From contig NZ_CALCDX010000241.1 in assembly GCF_937900395.1 (NCBI RefSeq), positions 1 to 64,000 on the forward strand: DNA of 64,000 bases, given 5' to 3'. The position numbers were made by a program, and so were the translations under genes. The DNA comes from an uncultured Caulobacter sp. GTDB lineage: Bacteria; Pseudomonadota; Alphaproteobacteria; Caulobacterales; Caulobacteraceae. This document shows, piece by piece, positions 14,652-23,762 of this stretch (position 1 is its first letter; the number at the start of each line of letters is the position of its first letter). The notes beneath the pieces were generated by a model. That model ran no database searches, was not told the origin of the DNA, and saw only the letters and a program-made list of their open reading frames with translations.

Positions 14652-16988
14652 TCAGCGCGCGAAACGCGCCTTCACCGGGGCGTAGCTGTCCCACACCTGA
14701 CCGTCGCTGACCGAGCGCAGCAGCTTGACGTACTCGGCGTGGCTCCAGGCGAGCGGCGTGGCGGAGTCGGTTCCCTCCCCGCGCTCGTAGCCATGCGGGC
14801 TGGCCGCGCCGACGCCGTCCCAGACCTGTTCGGGGATCAAGAGACCGTCATTGGCGAACAGCTCCATGGCGCGGACGTAGGTCGCCCGGATCTTCTTCAC
14901 GGCCGCCGCGTCCGGCTTGCCAGAGACGCCGGCCAGAGCCAGTTCGTAGTGGCCGCGTTCGCCGGTGAAGATCGGCCACACCCGGCCGCGCTGGCCGGGG
15001 CGCATCTGGCCGCCCGCGCCGTAGTTGGCGCCGGTGGCGACGTCCTCGCCATAGCCGTCGACGCCATAGCGCCGCCAGCCGGGGAAGCTTCCGGTCTCGC
15101 CCGGGAAGGTGAAGTCGTAGCGGACGCGATAGAGGTCCTCCATCGCCTGGTCGTCCAGCTTGGGCAGGCTGGCGACGATGGCCGGATCGTCGGCCCGGCG
15201 CACGCCGTAGCGGACGAGCTCCAGAAAGCCGGCGTCCAGCATCTTGTCCTCGGGGACGGCCGCCTGGCCGTTGCGTTCCTCGACCGGGCTCTTGTTGTCA
15301 GGATCCTGGTCGCTGTTCAGGCGCAAATAGTAGTGGCCGTCGCCGAACGATCCTTTGGTCGTGACCATCCGGGCCTCGACCTTGGCCGAATAGTCGTCGG
15401 CGGTCTTGCGGTAGAGGTCGGCCGAAGCCTTGTCGCCGGCCGCCTCGGCGATGTCGCCGGCGACCACCAGGCCCGCGATCACGGCGGCGGTCGTCGAGGG
15501 CGAGTAGCCGCCCTGCTCCTCCCAACGCTCCTGCTGGGTGAACGGCGGGGTGATGGTGGCGCTGTTCCAGCCCAGGCCCACCTTGCCGCCCTTCACCAGG
15601 AAGTCGGCGGCGGGCTTCAGCATCCGCCCATAGTAGGCCTTGAGCTCGGCCTGCGGCAGCCAGCCCAGCTTCCACAGCTTCCAGCCCAGCATGATCGGCA
15701 TGGCGGTCTGGTCCAGCTGGACGCCGACCCATTCCGGCGTGCCGTCCACATGCGCCTTCTGCAGGAACCAGCCGCCGGCCCCGGTATTGCCGGGCGTCTT
15801 CGGACCAACCTGCACCGTCGGCAGATAGTGGAAGGCCGCCAGCGGGGTCTGCTGGTCGCCCAAGGCGGCCAGGGCCATGGCGCACTGGTAGAAGTCGCGC
15901 GGCCAGACGGCCTTGTAGCCGGTCGAGGACTGGGTGGCGTCCACCGTGTCGCCCCACGGGTTCGACAGCGAGGCGATCAGGGCGCCGACGTGGGTGCGGT
16001 CCTCCTGGACCTTCAGCATCAGGGCCGAGGCCTGGAGCAGCTTGCCGCCGTCCTCCGACGCCTCGCGCAGGCGGGGCAGTTCCGAGAGCGAGGCCAGATA
16101 GTCCTCCCAGCCCACCCGCGCGCCCTCGCCGTTGAAGCGGGCCAGCACCTCGGCATAGCCGGTCTTCAGCGTGGCCGAGGCCGTCGCGTCGGCGGCCTTG
16201 GCGTCGGGACCAAAGCCGATCGCGAAGTCGAAGGTCGCTTCCTTGGCGACGGTCGGCAGTTGGGCGGTCAGGACGATGGCGCCCTTCACCGAGGTGGAGG
16301 GGGCCGAGGCGGTCGTGGCCCTCAGCCCCGCCAGGGCGTCGCCGTTGTCGAGCACGCTGGCCGAGGCCTTGGCGAAGGGCTTGCTCCCCTTGAGGCTGAG
16401 GAAAGCCTTGCCCTCGTGCGCGGTCAGCGCCGTCGGCGAGGCCGCGCCCGTATCACCGCCACCGGTGTTGGCCATGTGCGGCTCCAGCACCAGGGTCGGG
16501 GTCACGGGCCCCTTCAGCGCCCGGACGATCACCCGCACGAACAGGCTGTCGCGGTCGGGATCGGTGAAGATCCGCTTCTCGATGACGAAGCGACCCTGCT
16601 TGTCGGTGGTGGTGATCTTGTAGGCGGGCGACAGCGGCCGGCCGGCGGCGTCGACGTGCAGATATTCGGTCTTGGCGATCGTGTCCGCGCCCTCGACCGC
16701 AAGGCCCGTGGGCGTCTGGACGGCGATGCGCATCTGCTTGATCTGGGCCTCGTGGATCAGGCCGTACATGGTCTCGGTCAGCACCCCATCCGCGATGGAG
16801 AACCAGACCTTGGACACCGCGCCCGTCGGACCGCCGGTCTTGTAGGCGCCGTCGACATAGGCCTCGTAGGACGCGCCGACGCCGGTCTTGGCCGAATAGG
16901 CCCAGGTCGGGGCCGGCCCGGCGGCGTGGGCCGCGCTGGCGAGGGCGGTGGCGGCCGAGGCCAGGGCGAGAAGTTTCAGGCGGCGCAT
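14652..16988 (-). CDS. GH15 glucoamylase (glucan 1,4-alpha-glucosidase)
   Basis: A 778-residue exported enzyme with signal peptide (LKLLALASAATALASAAHA, residues 4-22). Residues ~25-290 form the glucodextranase-type beta-sandwich N-domain and ~300-770 the (alpha/alpha)6 barrel. Catalytic acids are visible in QQERWEEQGGYSPST (general acid) and LIPEQVWDG (general base). It releases glucose from the ends of starch and maltodextrins in the periplasm or outside. The ATG at 16988 is preferred over an upstream one because the signal peptide follows directly. The gene lies 37 bp downstream of the MalY-like transporter, same strand, so they are probably one operon. Confidence 0.93.
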   Translation of the reverse strand: MRRLKLLALASAATALASAAHAAGPAPTWAYSAKTGVGASYEAYVDGAYKTGGPTGAVSKVWFSIADGVLTETMYGLIHEAQIKQMRIAVQTPTGLAVEGADTIAKTEYLHVDAAGRPLSPAYKITTTDKQGRFVIEKRIFTDPDRDSLFVRVIVRALKGPVTPTLVLEPHMANTGGGDTGAASPTALTAHEGKAFLSLKGSKPFAKASASVLDNGDALAGLRATTASAPSTSVKGAIVLTAQLPTVAKEATFDFAIGFGPDAKAADATASATLKTGYAEVLARFNGEGARVGWEDYLASLSELPRLREASEDGGKLLQASALMLKVQEDRTHVGALIASLSNPWGDTVDATQSSTGYKAVWPRDFYQCAMALAALGDQQTPLAAFHYLPTVQVGPKTPGNTGAGGWFLQKAHVDGTPEWVGVQLDQTAMPIMLGWKLWKLGWLPQAELKAYYGRMLKPAADFLVKGGKVGLGWNSATITPPFTQQERWEEQGGYSPSTTAAVIAGLVVAGDIAEAAGDKASADLYRKTADDYSAKVEARMVTTKGSFGDGHYYLRLNSDQDPDNKSPVEERNGQAAVPEDKMLDAGFLELVRYGVRRADDPAIVASLPKLDDQAMEDLYRVRYDFTFPGETGSFPGWRRYGVDGYGEDVATGANYGAGGQMRPGQRGRVWPIFTGERGHYELALAGVSGKPDAAAVKKIRATYVRAMELFANDGLLIPEQVWDGVGAASPHGYERGEGTDSATPLAWSHAEYVKLLRSVSDGQVWDSYAPVKARFAR

Positions 16989-17025
16989 GGCGAGGACCTC
17001 GTCAGGCTGAAGGGAAAGCAAGGGA

Positions 17026-18522
17026 TCAGGCCGGCTGGGCGTCGCGAACCGCGAAGGTCGCCAGGGCCGCGATGATCAGCGAAGCCGCGCCCAGGACGAG
17101 CGCGTAGATGGCCTGACCGCCGAAGAAAGTCTTCAGCAGCAGGCCCAGCACCGTCGCCGCCAGCAGCTGCGGAATGACGATGAAGAAATTGAAGATGCCC
17201 ATGTAGACGCCCATCTTCCGCGCCGGCAGGGCGCCGGCCAGGATCGAGTACGGGGCCGATAGGATCGAGCTCCAGGCGAAGCCGACGCCGATCATGCCGA
17301 TCCACAAAAGACCGGGCTGGCGGATCAGCAGGAAGGACAGCAGGCCCAGCGCGCCCAGCGTTAGGCACAAGGCGTGGCTGGCCTTGCGGCTGGTCGCCTT
17401 GACCATCAGCGGGATCAGAAGGGCCGCCAGGGCCGCGACGCCATTGTAGACGGCGAACAGCACGCCCACCCAGTCCGCGCCCTCGTTATAGGCCTTGGAG
17501 GCGGCGTCGGTGGCGTGGAAGTGGACCGCCGCGACGGCGGGCGTCGTGTAGATCCACATGGCGAACAGGCCAAACCACGAGAAGAACTGCACCACCGCCA
17601 GCTGGCGCATGGTGACGGGCATGCGGAAGACGTCCTCCAGCACCTCGGAGAAGCCGTTGTCGGTGCGGCCCAGCCGCTTGAAGCGCGCCCCCGCAACGCC
17701 CGCCACGCCGAACGCCAGCAGCAGGCCCGCCAGGACGTAGAGCTCCTTCTCCAGGCGCGCCAGCCAGACGACCGCCGCCAGGGCCAGGCCGGCCAGCACG
17801 CCGCCGACGCCCAGGGCGATATAGGCGTTGATCGAGGGGGCGGGCTCCTGGCGCGGGCCAAAGCCCCGCTCCTCCTCGACCTCGAAGACCCGCAACTGCT
17901 CGGGCGGATATTCGCGGGTCGTGAACACCGTCCACATCACCGCCAGCAACAGCCCCGCCCCGCCGGCGTAGAAGGCGATCCGCACCGCGTCGGGGATCTG
18001 GCCCGCCGGAGCGGTGTTGGCGACGTGGAACCAGTTGGTCAGCATCCAAGGCAGGGCCGAGGCCAGCACCGCGCCGAGGCCGATGAAGAAGCTCTGCATC
18101 GCGTAGCCGGTCGCCCGCTGCTCGTCGGGCAGGTTGTCGCCGACGAAGGCGCGGAACGGCTCCATGGTGACGTTGATCGAGGCGTCCATGATCCACAGCG
18201 CCGCCGCGGCGACCCACAGGGTCGGCGAGTTGGGCATGACCAAGAGGCCCAAGGTCGTCAGGATCGCGCCCCAGAAGAAATAGGGTCGCCGGCGGCCCAG
18301 GCGGCCCCAGGTCTTGTCGCTGAAATGGCCGATGATCGGCTGAATCAAGAGGCCCGTGGCCGGCGCGGCGATCCACAGGATCGCCAGGTGGTTCACATCC
18401 ACGCCCAGGGTCTGGAAGATGCGGCTGGTGTTGGCGTTCTGCAGGCCGAAACCGATCTGGATTCCGAAGAATCCAAAGCACATGTTCCAGATCTGCAGGA
18501 AAGTCAGCCTCTGCCTGGCCAT
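17026..18522 (-). CDS. malY: MFS sugar symporter (GPH/SLC45-like), MalY-like
   Basis: A 498-residue inner-membrane protein with about 12 membrane segments. Family marks are GFGLQNANTSRIFQTLG in helix 1 and FSDKTWGRLGRRRPYFFWG in the loop between helices 2 and 3, as in maltose/sucrose:H+ symporters. Together with the glucoamylase behind it and the divergent LacI regulator, it probably brings glucose or maltose into the cytoplasm. ATG at 18522 (MARQRLTFLQIW) gives the normal N-terminus. Gene order matches the mal locus I recall for C. crescentus, where the inner-membrane gene is called malY; the symbol is by that analogy. Confidence 0.88.
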   Translation of the reverse strand: MARQRLTFLQIWNMCFGFFGIQIGFGLQNANTSRIFQTLGVDVNHLAILWIAAPATGLLIQPIIGHFSDKTWGRLGRRRPYFFWGAILTTLGLLVMPNSPTLWVAAAALWIMDASINVTMEPFRAFVGDNLPDEQRATGYAMQSFFIGLGAVLASALPWMLTNWFHVANTAPAGQIPDAVRIAFYAGGAGLLLAVMWTVFTTREYPPEQLRVFEVEEERGFGPRQEPAPSINAYIALGVGGVLAGLALAAVVWLARLEKELYVLAGLLLAFGVAGVAGARFKRLGRTDNGFSEVLEDVFRMPVTMRQLAVVQFFSWFGLFAMWIYTTPAVAAVHFHATDAASKAYNEGADWVGVLFAVYNGVAALAALLIPLMVKATSRKASHALCLTLGALGLLSFLLIRQPGLLWIGMIGVGFAWSSILSAPYSILAGALPARKMGVYMGIFNFFIVIPQLLAATVLGLLLKTFFGGQAIYALVLGAASLIIAALATFAVRDAQPA

Positions 18523-18843
18523 CCGTCTCCGCCCCGTCGCGACCGGTTGAGCCCGATCCGTTTTCGCAATATTTTGCACAAGCTGCGCGCGACGCATTTG
18601 CACATGACCGCTAGCGCGTTGCAACGGGAAACAAAGGAATTATCGATTATTTGCGCCTAAGCGCTCCAAGGCCGCTAGCTGAGCCCCCGCCTTTCAGGTG
18701 ATTAGTTTGCAGGATTTTTCAGTGTAGCCGAGAGCATCACCCTCGCCCGCGCGACGGTTGCAAATCTCGCCGAACATGGCCTTATGGCCAATGAAAAACT
18801 TTGCAGAAATGTTTGCGACGAAGCGTTGAGGGACGGGCGTTAG
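18523..18843. promoter_or_regulatory. divergent control region malY/malI with TTTGCA-type sites
   Basis: This 321-bp gap is less GC-rich than its neighbours and contains repeated TTTGCA-containing words: ttttgcacaagc (18572 on), atttgcacatg (18596 on), the palindrome gttgcaac (18618-18625), tttgcaggatttttcag (18706-18722), gttgcaaat (18767 on), and tttgcagaaatgtttgcg (18800-18817). The element TTTGCAG-(1-2 nt)-ATTTTYCA recurs at 23561 and 23693 in front of the TonB receptor gene. They are candidate operators for the LacI-type regulator that starts at 18844. Confidence 0.55.
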
Positions 18844-19854
18844 GTGAGCAGGGGCGCGACACGACTTGAGGACCTGGCCAAGCTGGCCGGGGTTTCGATC
18901 TCCACCGCCTCGCGGGCGCTGAACGACAGCCCGGCGGTGAACCAGCGCACCAAGCAGCTGATCTGGAAGCTGGCGCGCGAGATGGACTATCCGTTCCGCC
19001 GCTACATGCCGGCCGGCCCGATCGGCGCCGAGGCCACCATCGCCCTGGTCACGCCCCGCCCGCAGGGTCGCGACAGCGGCATGTCCGATCCGTTCTTTCT
19101 CGAGTTGCTGGCCGGCGTCGGCGAGGCGGCCAAGGAGCGCGGCTGCGACGTCATCCTCAGCCACATCGCGCCGGCCAATTTCGAGGACCTGGCCGCGGCG
19201 ATGAACACAAGCCGGGCCGAAGGGGTGATCTTCCTGGGCCAGAGCTCGCTGCACGCGGCCTTCAACCGGCTGGCCGAGACCGAGACCCGCTTCGTGGTCT
19301 GGGGCGCGCAGTTCCCGGACCAGGCCTATTGCTCGGTGGGCTCGGACAACATCCAGGGCGGTCGCCGCGCGACGCTCCACCTGGCGCGCCTGGGCCGCAA
19401 GCGCATCGTCTTCCTGGGCGACACCGAGGCGCCCGAAGCGATGCACCGCCACCGCGGCTATCTGGAAGCGCTGGAACAAGCCAAGCTGGGCGTCGATCCC
19501 GACCTGATCGTGCCCGCCCACTTCGAGGTCGAGTCGGCCGAGGCCGCCGTCGACAGCCTGATCCATCACGGCATCCAGTTCGACGGCGTGGTCGCCGCGT
19601 CCGACCTGATCGCCCTGGGCGCCATCCGGGCGCTGAAGCATGCGGGCCTGTCGGTTCCGGGCGACGTCTCGGTGATGGGTTTCGACAACGTGCCGTTCAG
19701 CCGCTACGCCAGCCCCGCCCTCTCGACCATCGCCCAGGACACCGCCAAGGCCGGCCGGCTGATGGTCTCCAAGCTGCTGGACAGCGGCGAGCGCGCCAGC
19801 CGCTCCGAGCGCGTGCCGACCGACCTGATCATCCGCGAGAGCTGCGGGGGGTAG
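18844..19854 (+). CDS. malI: LacI-family regulator of the maltodextrin locus (MalI-like)
   Basis: A 336-residue LacI/GalR repressor. The N-terminal helix-turn-helix is LEDLAKLAGVSISTASRALN (residues 8-27), and the remainder is the periplasmic-binding-like sensor with GDVSVMGFDNVPFSRYASPAL near residue 280. Start is a GTG at 18844; the HTH begins at residue 8, so no upstream start is needed. It is divergent from malY and placed among maltodextrin genes, so maltose or a maltodextrin is the likely effector. Binding sites are probably the TTTGCA-type motifs in the two control regions. Confidence 0.9.
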   Translation: MSRGATRLEDLAKLAGVSISTASRALNDSPAVNQRTKQLIWKLAREMDYPFRRYMPAGPIGAEATIALVTPRPQGRDSGMSDPFFLELLAGVGEAAKERGCDVILSHIAPANFEDLAAAMNTSRAEGVIFLGQSSLHAAFNRLAETETRFVVWGAQFPDQAYCSVGSDNIQGGRRATLHLARLGRKRIVFLGDTEAPEAMHRHRGYLEALEQAKLGVDPDLIVPAHFEVESAEAAVDSLIHHGIQFDGVVAASDLIALGAIRALKHAGLSVPGDVSVMGFDNVPFSRYASPALSTIAQDTAKAGRLMVSKLLDSGERASRSERVPTDLIIRESCGG

Positions 19855-19880
19855 AACTTCTCAGAGCCCTAGTCAGATTT

Positions 19881-20022
19881 CGCCTTCCTCGCCCTCGTGG
19901 CGAGGACCCATGGCCGGGCCAGACTGCGCCCCACCGACCGGGCGCCGCCAGCGCGGTCGAGTGCAACCCACCTCAACGCGAGCGGAACGCTGGGTCCTGG
20001 GCACAAGGCCCAGGAAGGCGGG
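19881..20022. repeat. extragenic repeat family B, copy 2
   Basis: Starts cgccttcctcgccctcgtgg and ends gcccaggaaggcggg, matching the ends of the element at 6451-6596, with the shared inner text aacgctgggtcctgggcacaa. It fills the gap between the convergent malI and alpha-glucosidase genes. Confidence 0.7.
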
Positions 20023-20043
20023 ATTGTTGAGCTAAAAGCGCCC

Positions 20044-21663
20044 CTACCCCCGCCGCGCGATCAGCCCCGCGCAGACAGGCATCTCGCCCTCGGCGCCCAG
20101 GTTGACGCCGTCGAGCAAGGTCCAGCCGTCGGGCAACGACCAGCCGACCGGCTCGTGACCCAGGTTGAAGGCCAGGAGCAGCGCGTCCTCCCCCTCCCCG
20201 CGCTGGAAGATCAGCAGCGGGCTGTTGGTGTCGAGAAATGTGATCGCGCCGGTGCGCAGCGCGGAGTGGCTGCGGCGCAAGGCGATCAGGCGGCGGGCGA
20301 CATGCAGGGTCGAGTTCGGATCCGCCTCCTGCGCATCGACGGCCAGCGCCATGTGCTCGGGATCGACCGGCAGCCACGGCTCGACGGCCGAGAAGCCGGC
20401 GTTCAGCGCATGGGCGCGCCAGGGCATGGGGGTGCGGGCGCCGTCGCGCCCCAGGGTCTGGGGCCAGTTGGCGATGGCCTCGGGGTCCTGCAACCGTTCG
20501 AACGGGACGTTGGCCTGGGGCAGGCCCAGTTCCTCGCCCTGATAGACGAAGACGTTGCCGCGCAGGCCCATCAGCAGCAGCAGGCACATCTCGGCGAAGG
20601 CCTTGCGATCGCGCCCTTCGGCCCAGCGCGACACCGCGCGCGGCGCGTCGTGGTTGGAGAAGGTCCAGGACGGCCAGCCTTCCCCATCCGCGCCCGGCCA
20701 CATGGCCGCGCCCTGCGGGATCATGTCGCCGGTCAGCTTGTCGGCGTAGAGATAGAGGAAGCCATAGGCGCTGTTCAGCCGGTCGTTTCCGGCCGTGAAC
20801 AGCTTCATCTCGCGGTCGGCGTGGTCGCCGCCCACCTCGGCCACCGAGAAGCGCCCGCCCGCCGCGTCGGTCAGCGCCCGGATGCGCGACAGGAACTTCG
20901 GGATGTCGGCGTGGCTCTGGTTGTGGATCTTGTCCTGGAAGTCGAACGGCCGCGTCCGCTTGCCGCCCGGCGGCAGGGGCGGATTGTCGGTCAGCGCCGG
21001 GTCGTGCATCGAGAAATTGATGGCGTCGAAGCGGAAGCCGTCCACGCCCTTGTCGATCCAGAACTGGGTGACGGCCAGCAAGGCGTCCTGGACCGCCGGA
21101 TTGTGCAGGTTCAGCTGCGGCTGGCTGCTGAGGAAGTTGTGCATGTAGTACTGGCCGCGGCGAGCGTCCCAGGTCCAGGCCGGGCCGCCGAACACCGACT
21201 GCCAGTTGCTGGGCGGGCTGCCGTCGGGCTTGGCGTCGGCCCAGACGAACCAGTCGGCCTTGGCGTTGGTCCGATCCTGCCGGCTCTCGGCGAACCAGGG
21301 ATGCTCTTCCGAGGTGTGCGAGAAGACCAGGTCGATAATGATCTTCAGGTCCAGCGCATGGGCCTTGGCGATCAGGGCGTCGAAGTCGGCCAGGGTCCCG
21401 AAGATCGGATCAACGTCGCGATAGTCCGAGACGTCGTAGCCGAAGTCCTTCATCGGCGACTTGAAGAACGGCGACAGCCACACGCCCTCGACGCCGAGAG
21501 AGGCGATGTGCTCGAGGCGATCGGTGATCCCCGGCAGGTCGCCGACGCCGTCGCCGTTCGAGTCGGCGAAGCTGCGCGGATAGACCTGGTAGATCACCGC
21601 CCCGCGCCACCACTCGCTCATCAACGTCTCCGCACGGGGCTTGGCAAGAACTTCAACGGTCAC
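20044..21663 (-). CDS. GH13 alpha-glucosidase (cytoplasmic)
   Basis: A 539-residue glycoside hydrolase family 13 enzyme of the oligo-1,6-glucosidase/alpha-glucosidase type: EWWRGAVIYQVYPRSFADSN at the start, region I DLVFSHTSEEHPWF, region II DGFRFDAINFS with the nucleophile Asp, region III AEVGG with the acid Glu, and region IV FSNHDAPR. No signal peptide, so it acts on maltodextrins in the cytoplasm. The GTG at 21663 overlaps the amylase stop (GTGA) and has GAGGG upstream; an ATG at 21621 with GGAG is an alternative. Second gene of an operon with the amylase. Confidence 0.92.
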   Translation of the reverse strand: MTVEVLAKPRAETLMSEWWRGAVIYQVYPRSFADSNGDGVGDLPGITDRLEHIASLGVEGVWLSPFFKSPMKDFGYDVSDYRDVDPIFGTLADFDALIAKAHALDLKIIIDLVFSHTSEEHPWFAESRQDRTNAKADWFVWADAKPDGSPPSNWQSVFGGPAWTWDARRGQYYMHNFLSSQPQLNLHNPAVQDALLAVTQFWIDKGVDGFRFDAINFSMHDPALTDNPPLPPGGKRTRPFDFQDKIHNQSHADIPKFLSRIRALTDAAGGRFSVAEVGGDHADREMKLFTAGNDRLNSAYGFLYLYADKLTGDMIPQGAAMWPGADGEGWPSWTFSNHDAPRAVSRWAEGRDRKAFAEMCLLLLMGLRGNVFVYQGEELGLPQANVPFERLQDPEAIANWPQTLGRDGARTPMPWRAHALNAGFSAVEPWLPVDPEHMALAVDAQEADPNSTLHVARRLIALRRSHSALRTGAITFLDTNSPLLIFQRGEGEDALLLAFNLGHEPVGWSLPDGWTLLDGVNLGAEGEMPVCAGLIARRG

Positions 21664-23459
21664 GGTCGTCCCTCGGAAACGCATAGCATGTAGTCGAGCG
21701 GCGCGAGCTCGATGGAATAGCTGCCTGGCGCGGCGGCGCTGGGCGAACAGGCGCCATGAAGCGTCCGCCACGACGCCGAACCGGCCTCGACCGGCACGTT
21801 CGTCTTGATCGGCTTGTCGCCGGTGTTGAAGACAGCCAGAACCTCGGTCCCGGCCAGCAGCCGGGAAAAGGCGAAAAGGCCGGGCTGCTGGTCGGCGATG
21901 CGCGTCACCTGGCGCCCGTCGCGCAGGGCCGGCGTCGCGGTTCGCAGACGAGCCAGCTCGGCGATGCGGCGGTAGAGCACGCTTTGCGGATCGAAGGCCG
22001 ATCGCGGCCCCTTTTCGGAGACGCCGATCAGGCGGTTGTCGTTGTAGCTGGCGACCTGGCTCGGAAACATGTCCTCGCGGGAGTCGGCGTAGTCGCCGTC
22101 GCCGGTGAAGCCCTGCTCGTCGCCGTAATAGATCGTCGGGACGCCGCGGGCAGTCAGCAGAATGGCGTTGGCCAGGGTCGCGCGGGCCAGCAGCTCCTCG
22201 TCGCCGATCCCGGGGCGGGCCTTCGTCAGGAACCAGCCGATGCGGCCCATGTCGTGGTTGCCCAGGAAGGTCGGCAGTTGGCGCGCGGCCGCCTCGCCGC
22301 CTTCATAGACGGAGTCCGCCGCGAAGACCCGCGCCAGTCTCTCAGGACCGGCCTTCCCCGTGACGACGTCGGTGACCGCCGCCTGGAAGGCGAAGTCCAG
22401 CACCGCCGGCAGCCTGTCGACCCGCGTATGGCTGGCCAGGATCGCGGGATCCGGGTCGAAAACCTCGCCGAAGATGTGGAAGTTCGGGATCCCCCTCGCC
22501 TTGGCCCGCGCCAGCATGGCCGGGACGAAGGCTTGCCAGAACGCCGGGTCCACATGGCGGGCGGTGTCGATGCGGAAGCCATCGATCCCGAAGTCGTCGA
22601 TCCAGCGCCCGTAGACCTCGATGAAGCCCCGCACGACGCGCGGGTTCTCGGTGAAGACGTCGTCCAGGGTGGCGAAGTCACCCAGCAGAGAGCTCTCGCC
22701 CGCGAACCTGCTCTCGCCCCGGTTATGGTAGTAGATCGGATCGTTCAGCCACTCGGGCTTCTTGGCGTGCTCCTGGCCCGCCGGAACATAGGGCGAATAG
22801 GCCCAGTCCGGCCGCATCAGTTTGCTGAAGTCCTTGCCGTCGAAGCCGGCGTTGATCGCTGGCCCCGCCGTCCCACCCTTCCGCGCGTAGGGATAATCGG
22901 CGACGCTCCGATAGGGGCAGTGACCGTCCGGGCATTCGCGATACTGGATCACGTCGGCCGTGTGGTTCACGACGATGTCCATATAGACTTTCAGGCCCCG
23001 GGCGTGGGCGGCGTCGACCAGCGCCTTGAAGTCGGCCTTGGTCCCGAAATGCGGATCGACGTCGGTGAAGTCGGTGATCCAGTAGCCGTGATGGGCCGCG
23101 GACTCGTGGCCCGGCGCGCCCTGCACCGCCTTGTTCGTGAAGATCGGCGCCAGCCAGATCGCCGTCGCCCCCAAGCCCTGGATGTAGTCCAGCCGGCGGG
23201 TGACGCCCTTGAGGTCGCCGCCGTGATAGAAGCCGGCGCGCGTCGGATCGAAGCCGTCGACCAAAGCCCCCCCGTCAGGGCCGCCATGGTCGTTGGTCGA
23301 GTCGCCGTTCTCGAAGCGGTCGGGCAGCAGGAAGTAGATCACCTCGTCCTGCGGCTTGCGCTGCAGGTAGGTCGCCGGCGCGGCGAAGGCGGAGGCCGCC
23401 AGGGCGCTCAAGCTCAGGGCGGCCAGCAGCGCGCGTCGCCAAGGCGTCATGATCGACAT
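21660..23459 (-). CDS. GH13 alpha-amylase family enzyme, exported
   Basis: A 599-residue GH13 enzyme with a signal peptide (ALLAALSLSALAASAFA, residues ~10-26). Catalytic motifs: DIVVNHTADV (region I), DGFRIDTARHVD (region II, nucleophile Asp), FGEVFDPD (region III, Glu) and FLGNHDMGR (region IV). It resembles periplasmic amylase/cyclomaltodextrinase-like enzymes that cut maltodextrins after their uptake through the outer membrane. ATG at 23459 has GGGAGG just upstream; a longer frame lacks support. It is divergent from the TonB receptor gene. Confidence 0.92.
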   Translation of the reverse strand: MSIMTPWRRALLAALSLSALAASAFAAPATYLQRKPQDEVIYFLLPDRFENGDSTNDHGGPDGGALVDGFDPTRAGFYHGGDLKGVTRRLDYIQGLGATAIWLAPIFTNKAVQGAPGHESAAHHGYWITDFTDVDPHFGTKADFKALVDAAHARGLKVYMDIVVNHTADVIQYRECPDGHCPYRSVADYPYARKGGTAGPAINAGFDGKDFSKLMRPDWAYSPYVPAGQEHAKKPEWLNDPIYYHNRGESRFAGESSLLGDFATLDDVFTENPRVVRGFIEVYGRWIDDFGIDGFRIDTARHVDPAFWQAFVPAMLARAKARGIPNFHIFGEVFDPDPAILASHTRVDRLPAVLDFAFQAAVTDVVTGKAGPERLARVFAADSVYEGGEAAARQLPTFLGNHDMGRIGWFLTKARPGIGDEELLARATLANAILLTARGVPTIYYGDEQGFTGDGDYADSREDMFPSQVASYNDNRLIGVSEKGPRSAFDPQSVLYRRIAELARLRTATPALRDGRQVTRIADQQPGLFAFSRLLAGTEVLAVFNTGDKPIKTNVPVEAGSASWRTLHGACSPSAAAPGSYSIELAPLDYMLCVSEGRP

Positions 23460-23762
23460 CGCTCCCTCCCCGCGCCCGGTTAGCGCCGGACCGTCATTGC
23501 AATTCTTTGCAAGAATTTGCAGGGACGAGCCAGCCGTGTCAATCCGGGTTGTCAGGCCGATTTGCAGCGATTTTCCACCAGGGTACGCAGCGATAAGTGG
23601 GACAAAGAAGCCACATATCGCCGCTAGCAAGCGACATCGCGCGACCTTCCAGCGACCGTTTGCACTTTTTTGGGTTGATTACAGCGGATTAATTTGCAGT
23701 AATTTTCACCAACGGCCCGCCGCACCATCAAAGCGCAGAGCCGGACAGGGAGGGTGAGACTC
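23460..23762. promoter_or_regulatory. divergent control region amylase/malA with palindrome and TTTGCAG sites
   Basis: AATTCTTTGCAAGAATT (23501-23517) is a perfect 7-bp inverted repeat around TGC and overlaps a further ATTTGCAG. Two 18-bp relatives follow: tttgcagcgattttccac (23561-23578) and tttgcagtaattttcacc (23693-23710). The second lies ~50 bp from the malA start. The same pattern, one base shorter, occurs at 18706 in front of malI. The sites fit LacI-family operators; which protein binds is inferred. Confidence 0.6.
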
